A stretch of DNA of 62,284 bases, from positions 1-62,284 of the forward strand of contig SIAN01000026.1 in assembly GCA_009691715.1 (NCBI GenBank), given 5' to 3'. Both the position numbers and the translations under genes were made by a program. Source of the stretch: Planctomycetota bacterium. GTDB lineage: Bacteria; Planctomycetota; B15-G4; SIAN01. The notes below the pieces were generated by a model that was given only the letters and a program-made list of their open reading frames with translations, had not been told where the DNA came from and made no database searches. Positions 25,929 to 33,758 of this stretch are shown here, one piece after another. Each line of letters begins with the position of its first letter. The stretch's first letter is position 1.

Positions 25929-27536
25929 TTAACTTCCATTCGGAACCGTCGCAACTGCCAATGCGAGCAACACCATCACCACCAGCCACCTCGGCACCAA
26001 CGTGCGGGCCGAGCCGGTTGGCATCGTGAGGAGGCCGACCGCGAGCATCCCGCCGAAGACACTTCCGGACAGTGCCGGCGCAACGCGCGGCACCCCGAAC
26101 GCGATCAGTGCGGAAAACAACGAGGCGGGGATCATGGCGCGCGCTAAGCGTCCCGTCGAGGCGGAATCGGTTCCCGCGGGGCTTGGCGGTCGCGCGACAA
26201 GCCGTTCCAGCACAAGCGCGGCGACGACGCCGGCAAGCAACCCGCCGAGAGTTGCGGAGAACTGCAGCCCCGCTGCAGCGCCGCCGCCCTCTCCGGCACC
26301 GCGTCCGCCACCGAGCGCGAGGATGCCGGCGGCCGCCACCATGAGCTCGGCGAAGGCGGCAAGGTCCGCATCACGAACCGTGTCGGAATGCGGGCTCGCG
26401 GCGGCGAGCCGCGCGACCGCGTCGGTCGACCGTCCCGCGGTCGTCGCGAGCGACTGCGACTGCGCCAGCAGAGTCGCCGCCACCGGTGCGACGAATCGCT
26501 GCGCCGCGACCGCGAAGCCGATGACGAGCCACGCAACGCCGACTTCCCCGAACCCGTAGGACGCGATCGCGAGCATCGCACCGCACCAGACGATCCACCA
26601 CGCGCTATGGCCGTGCGTCGTGCGACTCGAACCGCGAGTGGCGAGCCACCGGGCGCATCGCGCCAACACCGGTGCGAGCCCGATGCCGAGCAGCAACGGC
26701 ACCTGGATCGCGGCGCCTGACCAGCCCGTGAGCGCGCCCACGCTTGGCGCCGCAGCGAAGAACGGCGGCACGATCAGCGCAGCTGCGAGTTCACCGGCAA
26801 GCGGAAACGCGAGGCCAAGCCGGGACGCGGCCAGCGTGATCAGGCGCGCCACCGCAATCCAAGTCAGCACCGCACCCATCCATGGAAGCGGCGCTGGATC
26901 CGTAGCCACCGCGATCGGCAACGCGATCACGATCAACAGGCGCGGCCCCGCCTCGCCCGCCGCCACGGCGCTGGCGAAGGCGCTCAACTCGCCGGCGCGC
27001 GACAGCAGCGCGGAGACCACTGCGGCGCCGGTCGCCAACGCGATCAGCGCTCGCGCATCACCGAGCGTCGCGATCGCAATGGCCGCGACCAGCAGTGCGA
27101 TCGCTTCGCCACTCGCCGTCGCGATCGCGGCGGCGCGGCGCGCCAGATCGTCTGCACCGCTTTCCGGCTGCGCGGCCGCCGCGACGATGCGCGGCGCCGC
27201 CGCCAGCGCGATCCGCAGCGCCAGCCATTGGCCGGAAAGCGCCGTGCCGACGCCAAGGAGCGCAGCCAGCAATCGCCCGCGAACCGCACCATCGTCCGCG
27301 ACGACCAGCCCGATCACGCCGAGCCCGAGCGCGACGATCGCGATCGCCCATGCGGCACCGCGCCACCGCGCTCCTGCCGCCTCGCCTTCCGCCGCCGCCG
27401 CGGCCTGCAACGCGAGATCGCCATCGCTGCGCGCGAGCAGGGCGACCCACGACAACAGCGCGAACGCCGCCAATCCACCGACGCCCGCGAGCGCCGCGAT
27501 TGACGAGGGCCAAGCCACGGCGAGGGGAATCGACAT
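25929..27536 (-). CDS. Multi-pass membrane protein, possibly a degenerate H+-pyrophosphatase relative
   Basis: The 535-residue Ala-rich protein has about 14 hydrophobic segments. Several blocks line up in order with membrane pyrophosphatases (HppA): L-L-G-V-G-T-A-L-S-G-Q-W near residue 95, A-T-L-G-G-L-L-A-G-V-V-A-A-L-V-L-E-R near 425, and R-A-M-I-P-A-S-L-F near 470. The acidic substrate loops (DVGADLVGK, DNVGD-type) are missing, so catalysis is not expected. This is inference from a few motifs and the protein could be unrelated. It is last in a minus-strand operon that begins with an ABC transporter. Confidence 0.4.
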   Translation of the reverse strand: MSIPLAVAWPSSIAALAGVGGLAAFALLSWVALLARSDGDLALQAAAAAEGEAAGARWRGAAWAIAIVALGLGVIGLVVADDGAVRGRLLAALLGVGTALSGQWLALRIALAAAPRIVAAAAQPESGADDLARRAAAIATASGEAIALLVAAIAIATLGDARALIALATGAAVVSALLSRAGELSAFASAVAAGEAGPRLLIVIALPIAVATDPAPLPWMGAVLTWIAVARLITLAASRLGLAFPLAGELAAALIVPPFFAAAPSVGALTGWSGAAIQVPLLLGIGLAPVLARCARWLATRGSSRTTHGHSAWWIVWCGAMLAIASYGFGEVGVAWLVIGFAVAAQRFVAPVAATLLAQSQSLATTAGRSTDAVARLAAASPHSDTVRDADLAAFAELMVAAAGILALGGGRGAGEGGGAAAGLQFSATLGGLLAGVVAALVLERLVARPPSPAGTDSASTGRLARAMIPASLFSALIAFGVPRVAPALSGSVFGGMLAVGLLTMPTGSARTLVPRWLVVMVLLALAVATVPNGS

Positions 27537-27548
27537 GTGGCGCCGAGT

Positions 27549-28265
27549 CTACTTCCCGGCCGCATCGAGCGCCGATTGGAGCGCCTCGCGCAAAGTCACG
27601 GTCGTCGTCGGATCGGCGATCAGCGCGACGGCGACCCGTCGCGCCTGCGCGCGCTCGTCGGTCGATGCTTCGGGCGCGACCAGCAGTTCCACTGCGCACC
27701 CGCCGAGCTCGGCGTCGAGGAGTTCGCGCACCGGAAGCTTGATCGCCAGGAATCGGGCCCGTTCGAACCGTTTTAGAGCCAGGCCGAGTGCCGACACACC
27801 CTTCTGCAGCGGTGCATGGCGCAATCGTGCCGGCGCCCAGAGCGCGAACGAACGAAGCGCGCGCGCCTCCACCCAGTCGATCTCGAACGCGTTGGGGTGG
27901 AGCGCGCGGCCCGCAGCCACCATCGCGAATCCGGCCGCGATGCAGGCGTCGCGCTCGGCCGACGAGCGGGCGATCGCCGGCGCGTCGAGCAGGCTCCACG
28001 CTGCGAACGAGGCGAAGTCAGCGACGCTTTCGGGCTGCAGCGCGAGCACGCGCCAGGCATCGTCCAGCGGCGAGCACAGTTCCGATTCCCGTCGGCGGGC
28101 CTCGAACCGCAGTCGCACCACCGCGGCGATCGCCGGCCGCAACGGTCCTAGCAGGCTCGCGGCCTCGGCTCCCGGCAACGGGATCTGGCGAGACGCCGGG
28201 ACCACCCACCACGCCAGCGCGGACAGCGTCAGCGCCGCGAGCGCAAGACTGCGCCGCGAACTCAT
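27549..28265 (-). CDS. Uncharacterised membrane-anchored protein of the ABC operon
   Basis: The 238-residue protein has an N-terminal signal or membrane helix (L-A-L-A-A-L-T-L-S-A-L-A-W-W-V) and an alpha-helical, Ala/Arg-rich body. No family is recognised. The ATG at 28265 overlaps the permease stop as ATGA, and the next gene starts 12 bp after its stop. It could be an accessory subunit of the transporter. Confidence 0.6.
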   Translation of the reverse strand: MSSRRSLALAALTLSALAWWVVPASRQIPLPGAEAASLLGPLRPAIAAVVRLRFEARRRESELCSPLDDAWRVLALQPESVADFASFAAWSLLDAPAIARSSAERDACIAAGFAMVAAGRALHPNAFEIDWVEARALRSFALWAPARLRHAPLQKGVSALGLALKRFERARFLAIKLPVRELLDAELGGCAVELLVAPEASTDERAQARRVAVALIADPTTTVTLREALQSALDAAGK

Positions 28266-29476
28266 CGGGCGCCTCGCGGCCGCCGCGCGAGCACGGCCCC
28301 GGCCGCCAGCAGCGCGATCAGCGCGACGATGCCGGCTCCGACCAGGCTCGCGGTGGAGTCGGTGTCCCACGGCGCCATCGCTCGCGCCGCCCGTTCGGCA
28401 CCGCGCAGAGCGGTCGCATCGGGGAGCCATGCGACCAGCCATTCGTAACCGCGGGCGATCGCCAACAACGACTCGTCGAAGTGCAAATGCGAATCATCGA
28501 TCGCCGCCGCAGCATCGAGCAGGAGCGCCTTCAGGTTGCAGAGCAGCAGCAGCAGCGCCCCGCCGATGATCGCGAGACCTTCCGTGACAAACACCGCCAG
28601 CGCGGCGCCGACCGCCGTCGCCAGCGCGATCTCGGCGAAGAGTCCGAGCGCCAGGCGAGCGATCGTCGGCTGCAGCGAGCCGACGGCTCCGCGCACCACG
28701 ACTTCCGGCAGCTCGACCCGGACGACGCCCGAGTCGGCGGCGACCGCCAGTTGGAGCCGGTGCGTCGCTGCCGGCTCGAGCGTGATCGCGAGTCGCGCGA
28801 GGTCGCCACCCGCCGCTCGCACCACCTCGCGGCCGTCGACATGCAGGGTGAACCGCACCGGCGCGGCGTCTTCCGCCAGCGCGGCTCTCCACTGGAACAG
28901 CAGCTCGTTCGCGCCATCGGGGATCCCGGCGAACTCGATCCGCAGCTGCTCGCCGGGGTCGAGCACGGCGGGACCGCGGCGCCAGCGCCGTCGCGATCCG
29001 TCGGCAAGTTGCCGCTCTACGACATTGGGCTCAAACTGCGGGCGTGGCGCCAGGAACTCGCGTTGCCGGCAAAGTCCGGCCGGATCGAACACGATGATCC
29101 AGACGAAGAGTGGCAGGGCGCCGCACGCGACGCGAACCGCCGCTCCGCCGACCCGGCCGAGCAACAGCTCGCCCATCCGCAATGGCGCGGCACGCCAAGC
29201 GTCGAGCTGCTGAGTGCGCCGGTCGGCGCCAAGCACGTGGGCGCCCGCCAGCAGCGCCGCACCGCTCGCGACCCACGCCAGCAAGGTGAACCGGCGCTCG
29301 AACTCGAGCCCCGCGGTCCAATCGGGCAGCACCGAAGCGAGGTCGCGCTCCGCCAGCCACCAGCACGCCGCGAACGCCAGCGCCAACAGCAGTGTCCCGG
29401 CAAGGAACCGCTCGCGAACGGTCGCTCGCGCGAGCGCGAAGATTCGACGCGCGGTGGCGCCAACGCCGCTGCTCAC
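28262..29476 (-). CDS. ABC-2-type transporter permease
   Basis: The 404-residue protein has a first membrane helix near residue 25, a second cluster, a large extracytoplasmic beta-rich domain (about residues 130-250) and a C-terminal group of four to five helices. It resembles ABC-2 permeases with an inserted periplasmic domain. GTG 29476 overlaps the ATPase gene's stop as GTGA, and that pairing defines the role. The substrate is unknown. Confidence 0.65.
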   Translation of the reverse strand: MSSGVGATARRIFALARATVRERFLAGTLLLALAFAACWWLAERDLASVLPDWTAGLEFERRFTLLAWVASGAALLAGAHVLGADRRTQQLDAWRAAPLRMGELLLGRVGGAAVRVACGALPLFVWIIVFDPAGLCRQREFLAPRPQFEPNVVERQLADGSRRRWRRGPAVLDPGEQLRIEFAGIPDGANELLFQWRAALAEDAAPVRFTLHVDGREVVRAAGGDLARLAITLEPAATHRLQLAVAADSGVVRVELPEVVVRGAVGSLQPTIARLALGLFAEIALATAVGAALAVFVTEGLAIIGGALLLLLCNLKALLLDAAAAIDDSHLHFDESLLAIARGYEWLVAWLPDATALRGAERAARAMAPWDTDSTASLVGAGIVALIALLAAGAVLARRPRGAR

Positions 29477-30216
29477 CCACCGCTCCGCGTGCTTCGCAGC
29501 AGTTGCGCGAACGTGACGCGCGCGCCGGCCGCGTCGCGCAGGAGTTCGGCGGGCCGTCCGCTGGCGACGACGCGGCCGCCATCGAGCACGGTCAGCACAT
29601 CGCCACCCGCCGTCCCGTCGAGCAGCACATGCGAGGAGACGACCACCGTCGCGCCCGCGCGCGTGCGTGCGACCAGCCGTTCGAGCAGTCGCTCCGCCGA
29701 TTCCGGATCGACACCATCGAGCGGCTCGTCGAGCAGCAGAAGCTCTGCGCCCGTGGCCAGCGCCTGCGCGACCGCGGCGCGTCGGCGCTCGCCTTTCGAG
29801 ATCGTCGACCACTGGCGGCGGCGCAGCGGCTCGAGCTGCACATCAGCAAGCGCTCGATCGACCTGCTCGCGCCGCGCGGCCCCGCTGAAGCCGTGCAATT
29901 CGGCCGCGAGCTCGACCATCGATTCGATCGGCAGCCCCCAGCCGTCATGGCTCGCTTCGGGCATCCAGGCGACGCGGCCGCGCAATGCCTTGGCTCCGGC
30001 ACGCAGGCCGAGCAATTCGAGTTCGCCGCTCGACGGCAACGCGATGCCAGCCAGCAGCCGCAGCAGCGTGCTCTTGCCCGCGCCGTTTGCGCCGGCCAGC
30101 AGGTGGAGCGTGCCCGGCGCGACGACCAGCGAGGCATCGCGCAGCGCGAACTGCGGGCGCGACCAAGGGAAGCGGCGGTAGGCGAAGGAGAGATTGCGCG
30201 CTCGGATGGCGTCCAA
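29473..30216 (-). CDS. ABC transporter ATP-binding protein
   Basis: The 247-residue protein has Walker A as G-A-N-G-A-G-K-S-T, Q-loop region V-A-W-M-P-E, a divergent signature S-K-G-E-R-R-R, Walker B as L-L-L-L-D-E-P and the H-switch S-S-H-V. The start was set at TTG 30216, which has GGAG 5 nt upstream and places the N-terminus just before the first beta strand. It is the first gene of a four-gene overlapping operon and divergent from the M48 peptidase gene. Confidence 0.85.
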   Translation of the reverse strand: MDAIRARNLSFAYRRFPWSRPQFALRDASLVVAPGTLHLLAGANGAGKSTLLRLLAGIALPSSGELELLGLRAGAKALRGRVAWMPEASHDGWGLPIESMVELAAELHGFSGAARREQVDRALADVQLEPLRRRQWSTISKGERRRAAVAQALATGAELLLLDEPLDGVDPESAERLLERLVARTRAGATVVVSSHVLLDGTAGGDVLTVLDGGRVVASGRPAELLRDAAGARVTFAQLLRSTRSGG

Positions 30217-30400
30217 GGCGGCTCCTACCACGCCGCCGCGAATGCGTCGGGAGATCGCCGTTGCAACGCCATCACCGTGCTCCTGCTCATCGCGCCTTAT
30301 GCTCACCCGCCCGGCGCGCCGCCGCAACCTTGGCGAATCGCCGCGCCGGTCGTTGCGGCTGCGCTGGATGCCGCAGAGGTTGCCGCCTAGGAGTCGTTCG

Positions 30401-31822
30401 ATGGCTCGTCGCGCCCGTTCCAGCACCCGATTCGCCCTGCTCGCCGCGCTGGCGCTGTTCGCTGGCTGCGTGACCGACAAGGTGACCGGTCAAAAGCGCT
30501 TCGCGGTCATGCAGTGGTCGAACGCGGAGGAGCAGGCGCTCGGCGACCAGTCGGCACCCAACTTCGAGCAACAGTTCGGGGGCGCCTATCCCGATGCGTC
30601 CGCGCAGGTCTACCTCGAGGGCGTGGTGAAGGAGATGGCCAGCCACTCGGTCCGCAAGGACGACTTCGCCTACAAGTTCGCGATCCTCCACTCGCCGGAG
30701 CCGAACGCGTTCGCGCTGCCCGGCGGCTACGTCTACATCACGCGCGGGCTGCTCGAAAACCTCGGCTCGGAAGCGGAGTTCGTCGCGATCCTGGGCCACG
30801 AACTCGGCCATGTCGAGCATCAGCACTCGATGCTGCAGCAGAACCGGACGCTCGCCGCGCAGCTCCTGCTCGGCGCGGTTGGCATCGGCGAGGAACTGCT
30901 GAAGAAGGACCCCGATCAGCCAGCCTACGTCTCGGCCATCGCCAACTACGCGGCGCCGCTCACGCTGCTCAAATTCAGCCGCGATCAGGAGAGCGAATCG
31001 GACGAACGCGGCGTCCACTTCGCCAACGCGATGGGCTACGACCCGCGCGAGATGAAGAAGACCTTCGAGTACTTCGCGCGACTCGAAGCGGCGGCGGGGA
31101 GCTCGACGCCGGCGTTCCTGCGCACGCACCCGACCAACGCGACCCGCATCGACGAGATCGACTCGACCATCCGCAAGACCTGTCCGCAGGTGCTGGCGAA
31201 GAAGCCGGCGGAGTTCCGGGCGCCGGCCGGTGCGAACGATCGTTTCACGGCGATCACGGCTCGGCTGAAGAGTCAGGCGCCTGCCTACCAGAAGCAGGCG
31301 AAGGCGACGAGCCTGTTCGACAGCGGCGACAAGAGCAAGTTGGCCGAGGCCGCGAAGCTCGCCGACGAAGCGCGCCGCGCGCTGCCAGGGGATCCGGTCG
31401 CGGAGTGCTTGGTCGGGGAGATCGCGTTCGCGCAGGGCGCCGGCGACAAGGGGCGCGCGAACTTCGAGAAAGCGCGCGCCATGCAGCAAAAGGCCACGCC
31501 CTCGAAGGAGTATTGGAAGCCTGTGTTCTTCCTCGGCCTCTGCGATCTGGACGCGAACAAGGCGGCGCCGGCTGCGGCTTCGTTGCGCCGCGCAACCGCA
31601 CTCTTCCCCGATCAGCCAGTGGCGCACTACTACCTCGGGCAGGCCGAGGAGGCGGCGGGACACCGCGACGCGGCGAAGAACGCGTACGCGCGCGCGGCGG
31701 AACTCTCTCCCGAGGGCAGCCCGTTGCGCGACAAGGCGGTGCAGCGGCAGGGGCAGATGTCGTTGCAGCAGCAGAAGCAGCAGCCGAAGTCGCCCGCAAA
31801 GGCGTCACCTTCATCCGGCTGA
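30401..31822 (+). CDS. M48-family metalloprotease lipoprotein with TPR tail (BepA-like)
   Basis: The 473-residue protein starts at ATG 30401 with AGGAG 7 nt upstream. The signal peptide ends in the lipobox L-F-A-G-C. The peptidase domain has G-H-E-L-G-H-V-E (HExxH zinc site) and E-S-D-E-R-G, which supplies the third ligand. P-N-A-F-A-L-P-G-G-Y-V-Y precedes it. The C-terminal third holds TPR helices and a Gln/Lys-rich tail. BepA-type enzymes check outer-membrane protein assembly, which fits a Gram-negative envelope. Confidence 0.88.
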   Translation: MARRARSSTRFALLAALALFAGCVTDKVTGQKRFAVMQWSNAEEQALGDQSAPNFEQQFGGAYPDASAQVYLEGVVKEMASHSVRKDDFAYKFAILHSPEPNAFALPGGYVYITRGLLENLGSEAEFVAILGHELGHVEHQHSMLQQNRTLAAQLLLGAVGIGEELLKKDPDQPAYVSAIANYAAPLTLLKFSRDQESESDERGVHFANAMGYDPREMKKTFEYFARLEAAAGSSTPAFLRTHPTNATRIDEIDSTIRKTCPQVLAKKPAEFRAPAGANDRFTAITARLKSQAPAYQKQAKATSLFDSGDKSKLAEAAKLADEARRALPGDPVAECLVGEIAFAQGAGDKGRANFEKARAMQQKATPSKEYWKPVFFLGLCDLDANKAAPAAASLRRATALFPDQPVAHYYLGQAEEAAGHRDAAKNAYARAAELSPEGSPLRDKAVQRQGQMSLQQQKQQPKSPAKASPSSG

Positions 31823-31857
31823 GGCGGCGCTCGAGTCGACTGCCGCTGCGCGCGTCG

Positions 31858-32367
31858 TCAGCTCGCCGCCCCCGCGCCGCAGCATTTCTTCCACTTCTTG
31901 CCCGAGCCGCAAGGGCATGGGTCGTTGCGGCCGAGCTTGCTGCCCGGTCGCGTGATCGGCGCGGTTGGCGTGGCGGGTGCGCTGCCGCCGATCGCACGCA
32001 GGCGCGCCGGGAACGACTCGGCCAGCGAATCGAGCAAGCCGTCGAGCTTCCACGAGTTCGCATTCGGCCGCAGCTCGTGAGCCCAGGCGAGGAGTGCGCG
32101 CACGATCGCAGGCGCGCGGCGCGAGATCGGCTCGCCCGGCGCGAGGCGGCGCGGCAGCCGTTCGAGCAGCGCCTCGCGCAAGTGCTCCTCGTCGAGGAGG
32201 TCGAGCCGCTCGCCAAGCTCGTTCCCGCAGATGTCTAGAAAGGTGCGCGCGACCTCACCCGCAGCGACGCGGTCGGTTGCGAACGCGGCGCCGTGGCTCG
32301 ACGACAGGAACTCTGCAACCTCGGCTCTGATGCGGGCATCGCGGAGGCCGGGATCGGCAGGTGTCAT
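31858..32367 (-). CDS. SEC-C motif protein
   Basis: The 169-residue protein has a helical N-terminal domain of unknown type and a C-terminal SEC-C zinc-binding motif, [18 protein letters not shown], as found at the end of SecA and in many accessory proteins. The motif usually binds zinc and helps contact ribosomes or partners. It is convergent with the M48 gene (35-bp gap) and divergent from the propeller protein. Confidence 0.75.
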   Translation of the reverse strand: MTPADPGLRDARIRAEVAEFLSSSHGAAFATDRVAAGEVARTFLDICGNELGERLDLLDEEHLREALLERLPRRLAPGEPISRRAPAIVRALLAWAHELRPNANSWKLDGLLDSLAESFPARLRAIGGSAPATPTAPITRPGSKLGRNDPCPCGSGKKWKKCCGAGAAS

Positions 32368-32471
32368 CGACTTCTCCGAAGCTGCAAGACGCGTTGTGTC
32401 TTGCGAGCGTTACGTTGACGCGGCAAGCGAGTCTAGGAGCGCGGCGCATCGGGAGGCGATCGAGGCGAGGC

Positions 32472-33488
32472 ATGACGACGGCGACCGCCCCCATCCTCTG
32501 GATCGGCTCACGCGACGGGTTGCTGCGCTGGCAGGCAGGCGCGGTCACGCCGATCATCGGCGAGGCGGCCGTCACGGCGCTGGCGCGACTGCCTGGCGGG
32601 CGGGTCGCGGCGGGACTCGAATCGGGCGATCTCGTCGTCGCGGCTCGCGACGGAACGCAGACGCGCCGCCTGGCGCGGGCGAGCCGCGCGGCGATCACGT
32701 CGCTGCTGACGATCGCCGGCCACGGCGAGACGTGGTGGCTCGGCACCGCGGCCGGCGAACTGCTGGAGAGCCGCGATGGCGGCGCGCACTTCGAGCTGCG
32801 CTGGCGCACGGAAGGCGGAGCGTTGCGCGTGCTGTCGATCCCGGGACGGCCGCGGTCGGCGCTGCTGCTGGTCGAGGGGAGTGGCGTGTGGCTCGTGAGC
32901 GAACCGGGACAGCCGCCGCAGCTGTGGTCGCAGGTCACGGCGAGCGGCTCGGCGAGCAGCACCCACCCGATCGCGGCCCTCGCGAGTCACCCGTTCGACG
33001 GACAGGTCTGGCTCGCACGCACCGCGACCACATTGCTGCGCTCGATCGACGGCGCGCGCACGTTCCGGCCGGTAATCGGCTGGCCGACCGACCGTCGACC
33101 GCGGATCGTCCACTTCACCGATCTGCCGCGCGGCGACGCGTACGCGATCAGCTGGCCGCCGCCAATGCCGCCCGATCCCACCGACCCCTCTTCCCTCTGG
33201 AAGAGCATCGATGGCGGCCAGAGCTTCCACCCCGTCGCATCACGGCAGATCGACCGCGCGCGCAATCCCGTCGGCGAGCTGACGGCAGTGGCAGCGTGGC
33301 TTGAGGGCGCCCACGACCGCGACGTCGTCATCCTCGGCACCGACCGCGGCGAGCTCCTGCAGTGGGACGGCCAAGACGGACACTGCGACCTGCTCGCCGA
33401 CCAGCTCCCCCCAATCGACCACCTGCTCGCCGCCGGCCCCGCCCCAATCCTCGACCCCTCAACCTCCGGCGTCTTCCTACTCCCCTAA
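32472..33488 (+). CDS. Beta-propeller protein (BNR/WD-like repeats)
   Basis: The 338-residue protein is built of repeated four-stranded blades. BNR-type turns S-R-D-G-G-A-H-F, S-I-D-G-A-R-T-F and S-I-D-G-G-Q-S-F recur about every 60-100 residues. No signal peptide is seen, so it is probably cytoplasmic. The ATG at 32472 has a GAGG just upstream. The function is not deducible. A tandem repeat and a stable hairpin follow it. Confidence 0.65.
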   Translation: MTTATAPILWIGSRDGLLRWQAGAVTPIIGEAAVTALARLPGGRVAAGLESGDLVVAARDGTQTRRLARASRAAITSLLTIAGHGETWWLGTAAGELLESRDGGAHFELRWRTEGGALRVLSIPGRPRSALLLVEGSGVWLVSEPGQPPQLWSQVTASGSASSTHPIAALASHPFDGQVWLARTATTLLRSIDGARTFRPVIGWPTDRRPRIVHFTDLPRGDAYAISWPPPMPPDPTDPSSLWKSIDGGQSFHPVASRQIDRARNPVGELTAVAAWLEGAHDRDVVILGTDRGELLQWDGQDGHCDLLADQLPPIDHLLAAGPAPILDPSTSGVFLLP

Positions 33489-33512
33489 CCCCTGCCCGCC
33501 GCGCCTCCCCAT

Positions 33513-33619
33513 CTCCGCGCGCGTACCCGCCGCGCCTCGTCTCCGCGCGCGTACCCGCCGCGCCTCGTCTCCGCGCGCGTACCCGCCGCGCCTCGTCTCC
33601 GCGCGCGTACCCGCCGCGC
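33513..33619. repeat. 28-bp tandem repeat, 3.8 copies
   Basis: Identical units begin at 33513, 33541 and 33569, with a partial copy at 33597-33619; each starts CTCCGCGCGCGTACCCGCCG. There are no spacers, so this is a minisatellite and not CRISPR. It lies in the 270-bp gap between two convergent genes. A unit length of 28 does not keep a reading frame. Confidence 0.9.
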
Positions 33620-33672
33620 GTTCCCCGCCACCTGCCGCCAGCGGCGCCGCGCCGGGGGCTCGGCTGCTAGGA

Positions 33673-33719
33673 GGAGCGTCCCGAAGCTGTGTCCGAAAGG
33701 ACACTGCGATGGGCGCTCC
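33673..33719. other. Stable two-step hairpin with GAAA tetraloop
   Basis: Outer stem GGAGCG (33673-33678) with CGCTCC (33714-33719); inner stem GTGTCC (33689-33694), GAAA, GGACAC (33699-33704). It stands at the end of the convergent intergenic region, 40 bp past the ribonucleotide reductase stop. It may be a transcript end or part of a small RNA. Confidence 0.5.
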
Positions 33720-33758
33720 GACGACGCAGACGATCCCCCGCCGCAAGCCGCGTTGACA

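Noticed and set aside
26620..28569. 650-codon plus-strand open frame
   Set aside because: An Ala/Ser/Arg-rich shadow of the membrane-protein and ABC operon genes, produced by high GC.
33513..33619. CRISPR-like 28-bp repeats
   Set aside because: The units are directly adjacent with no spacers, and no cas genes are present.
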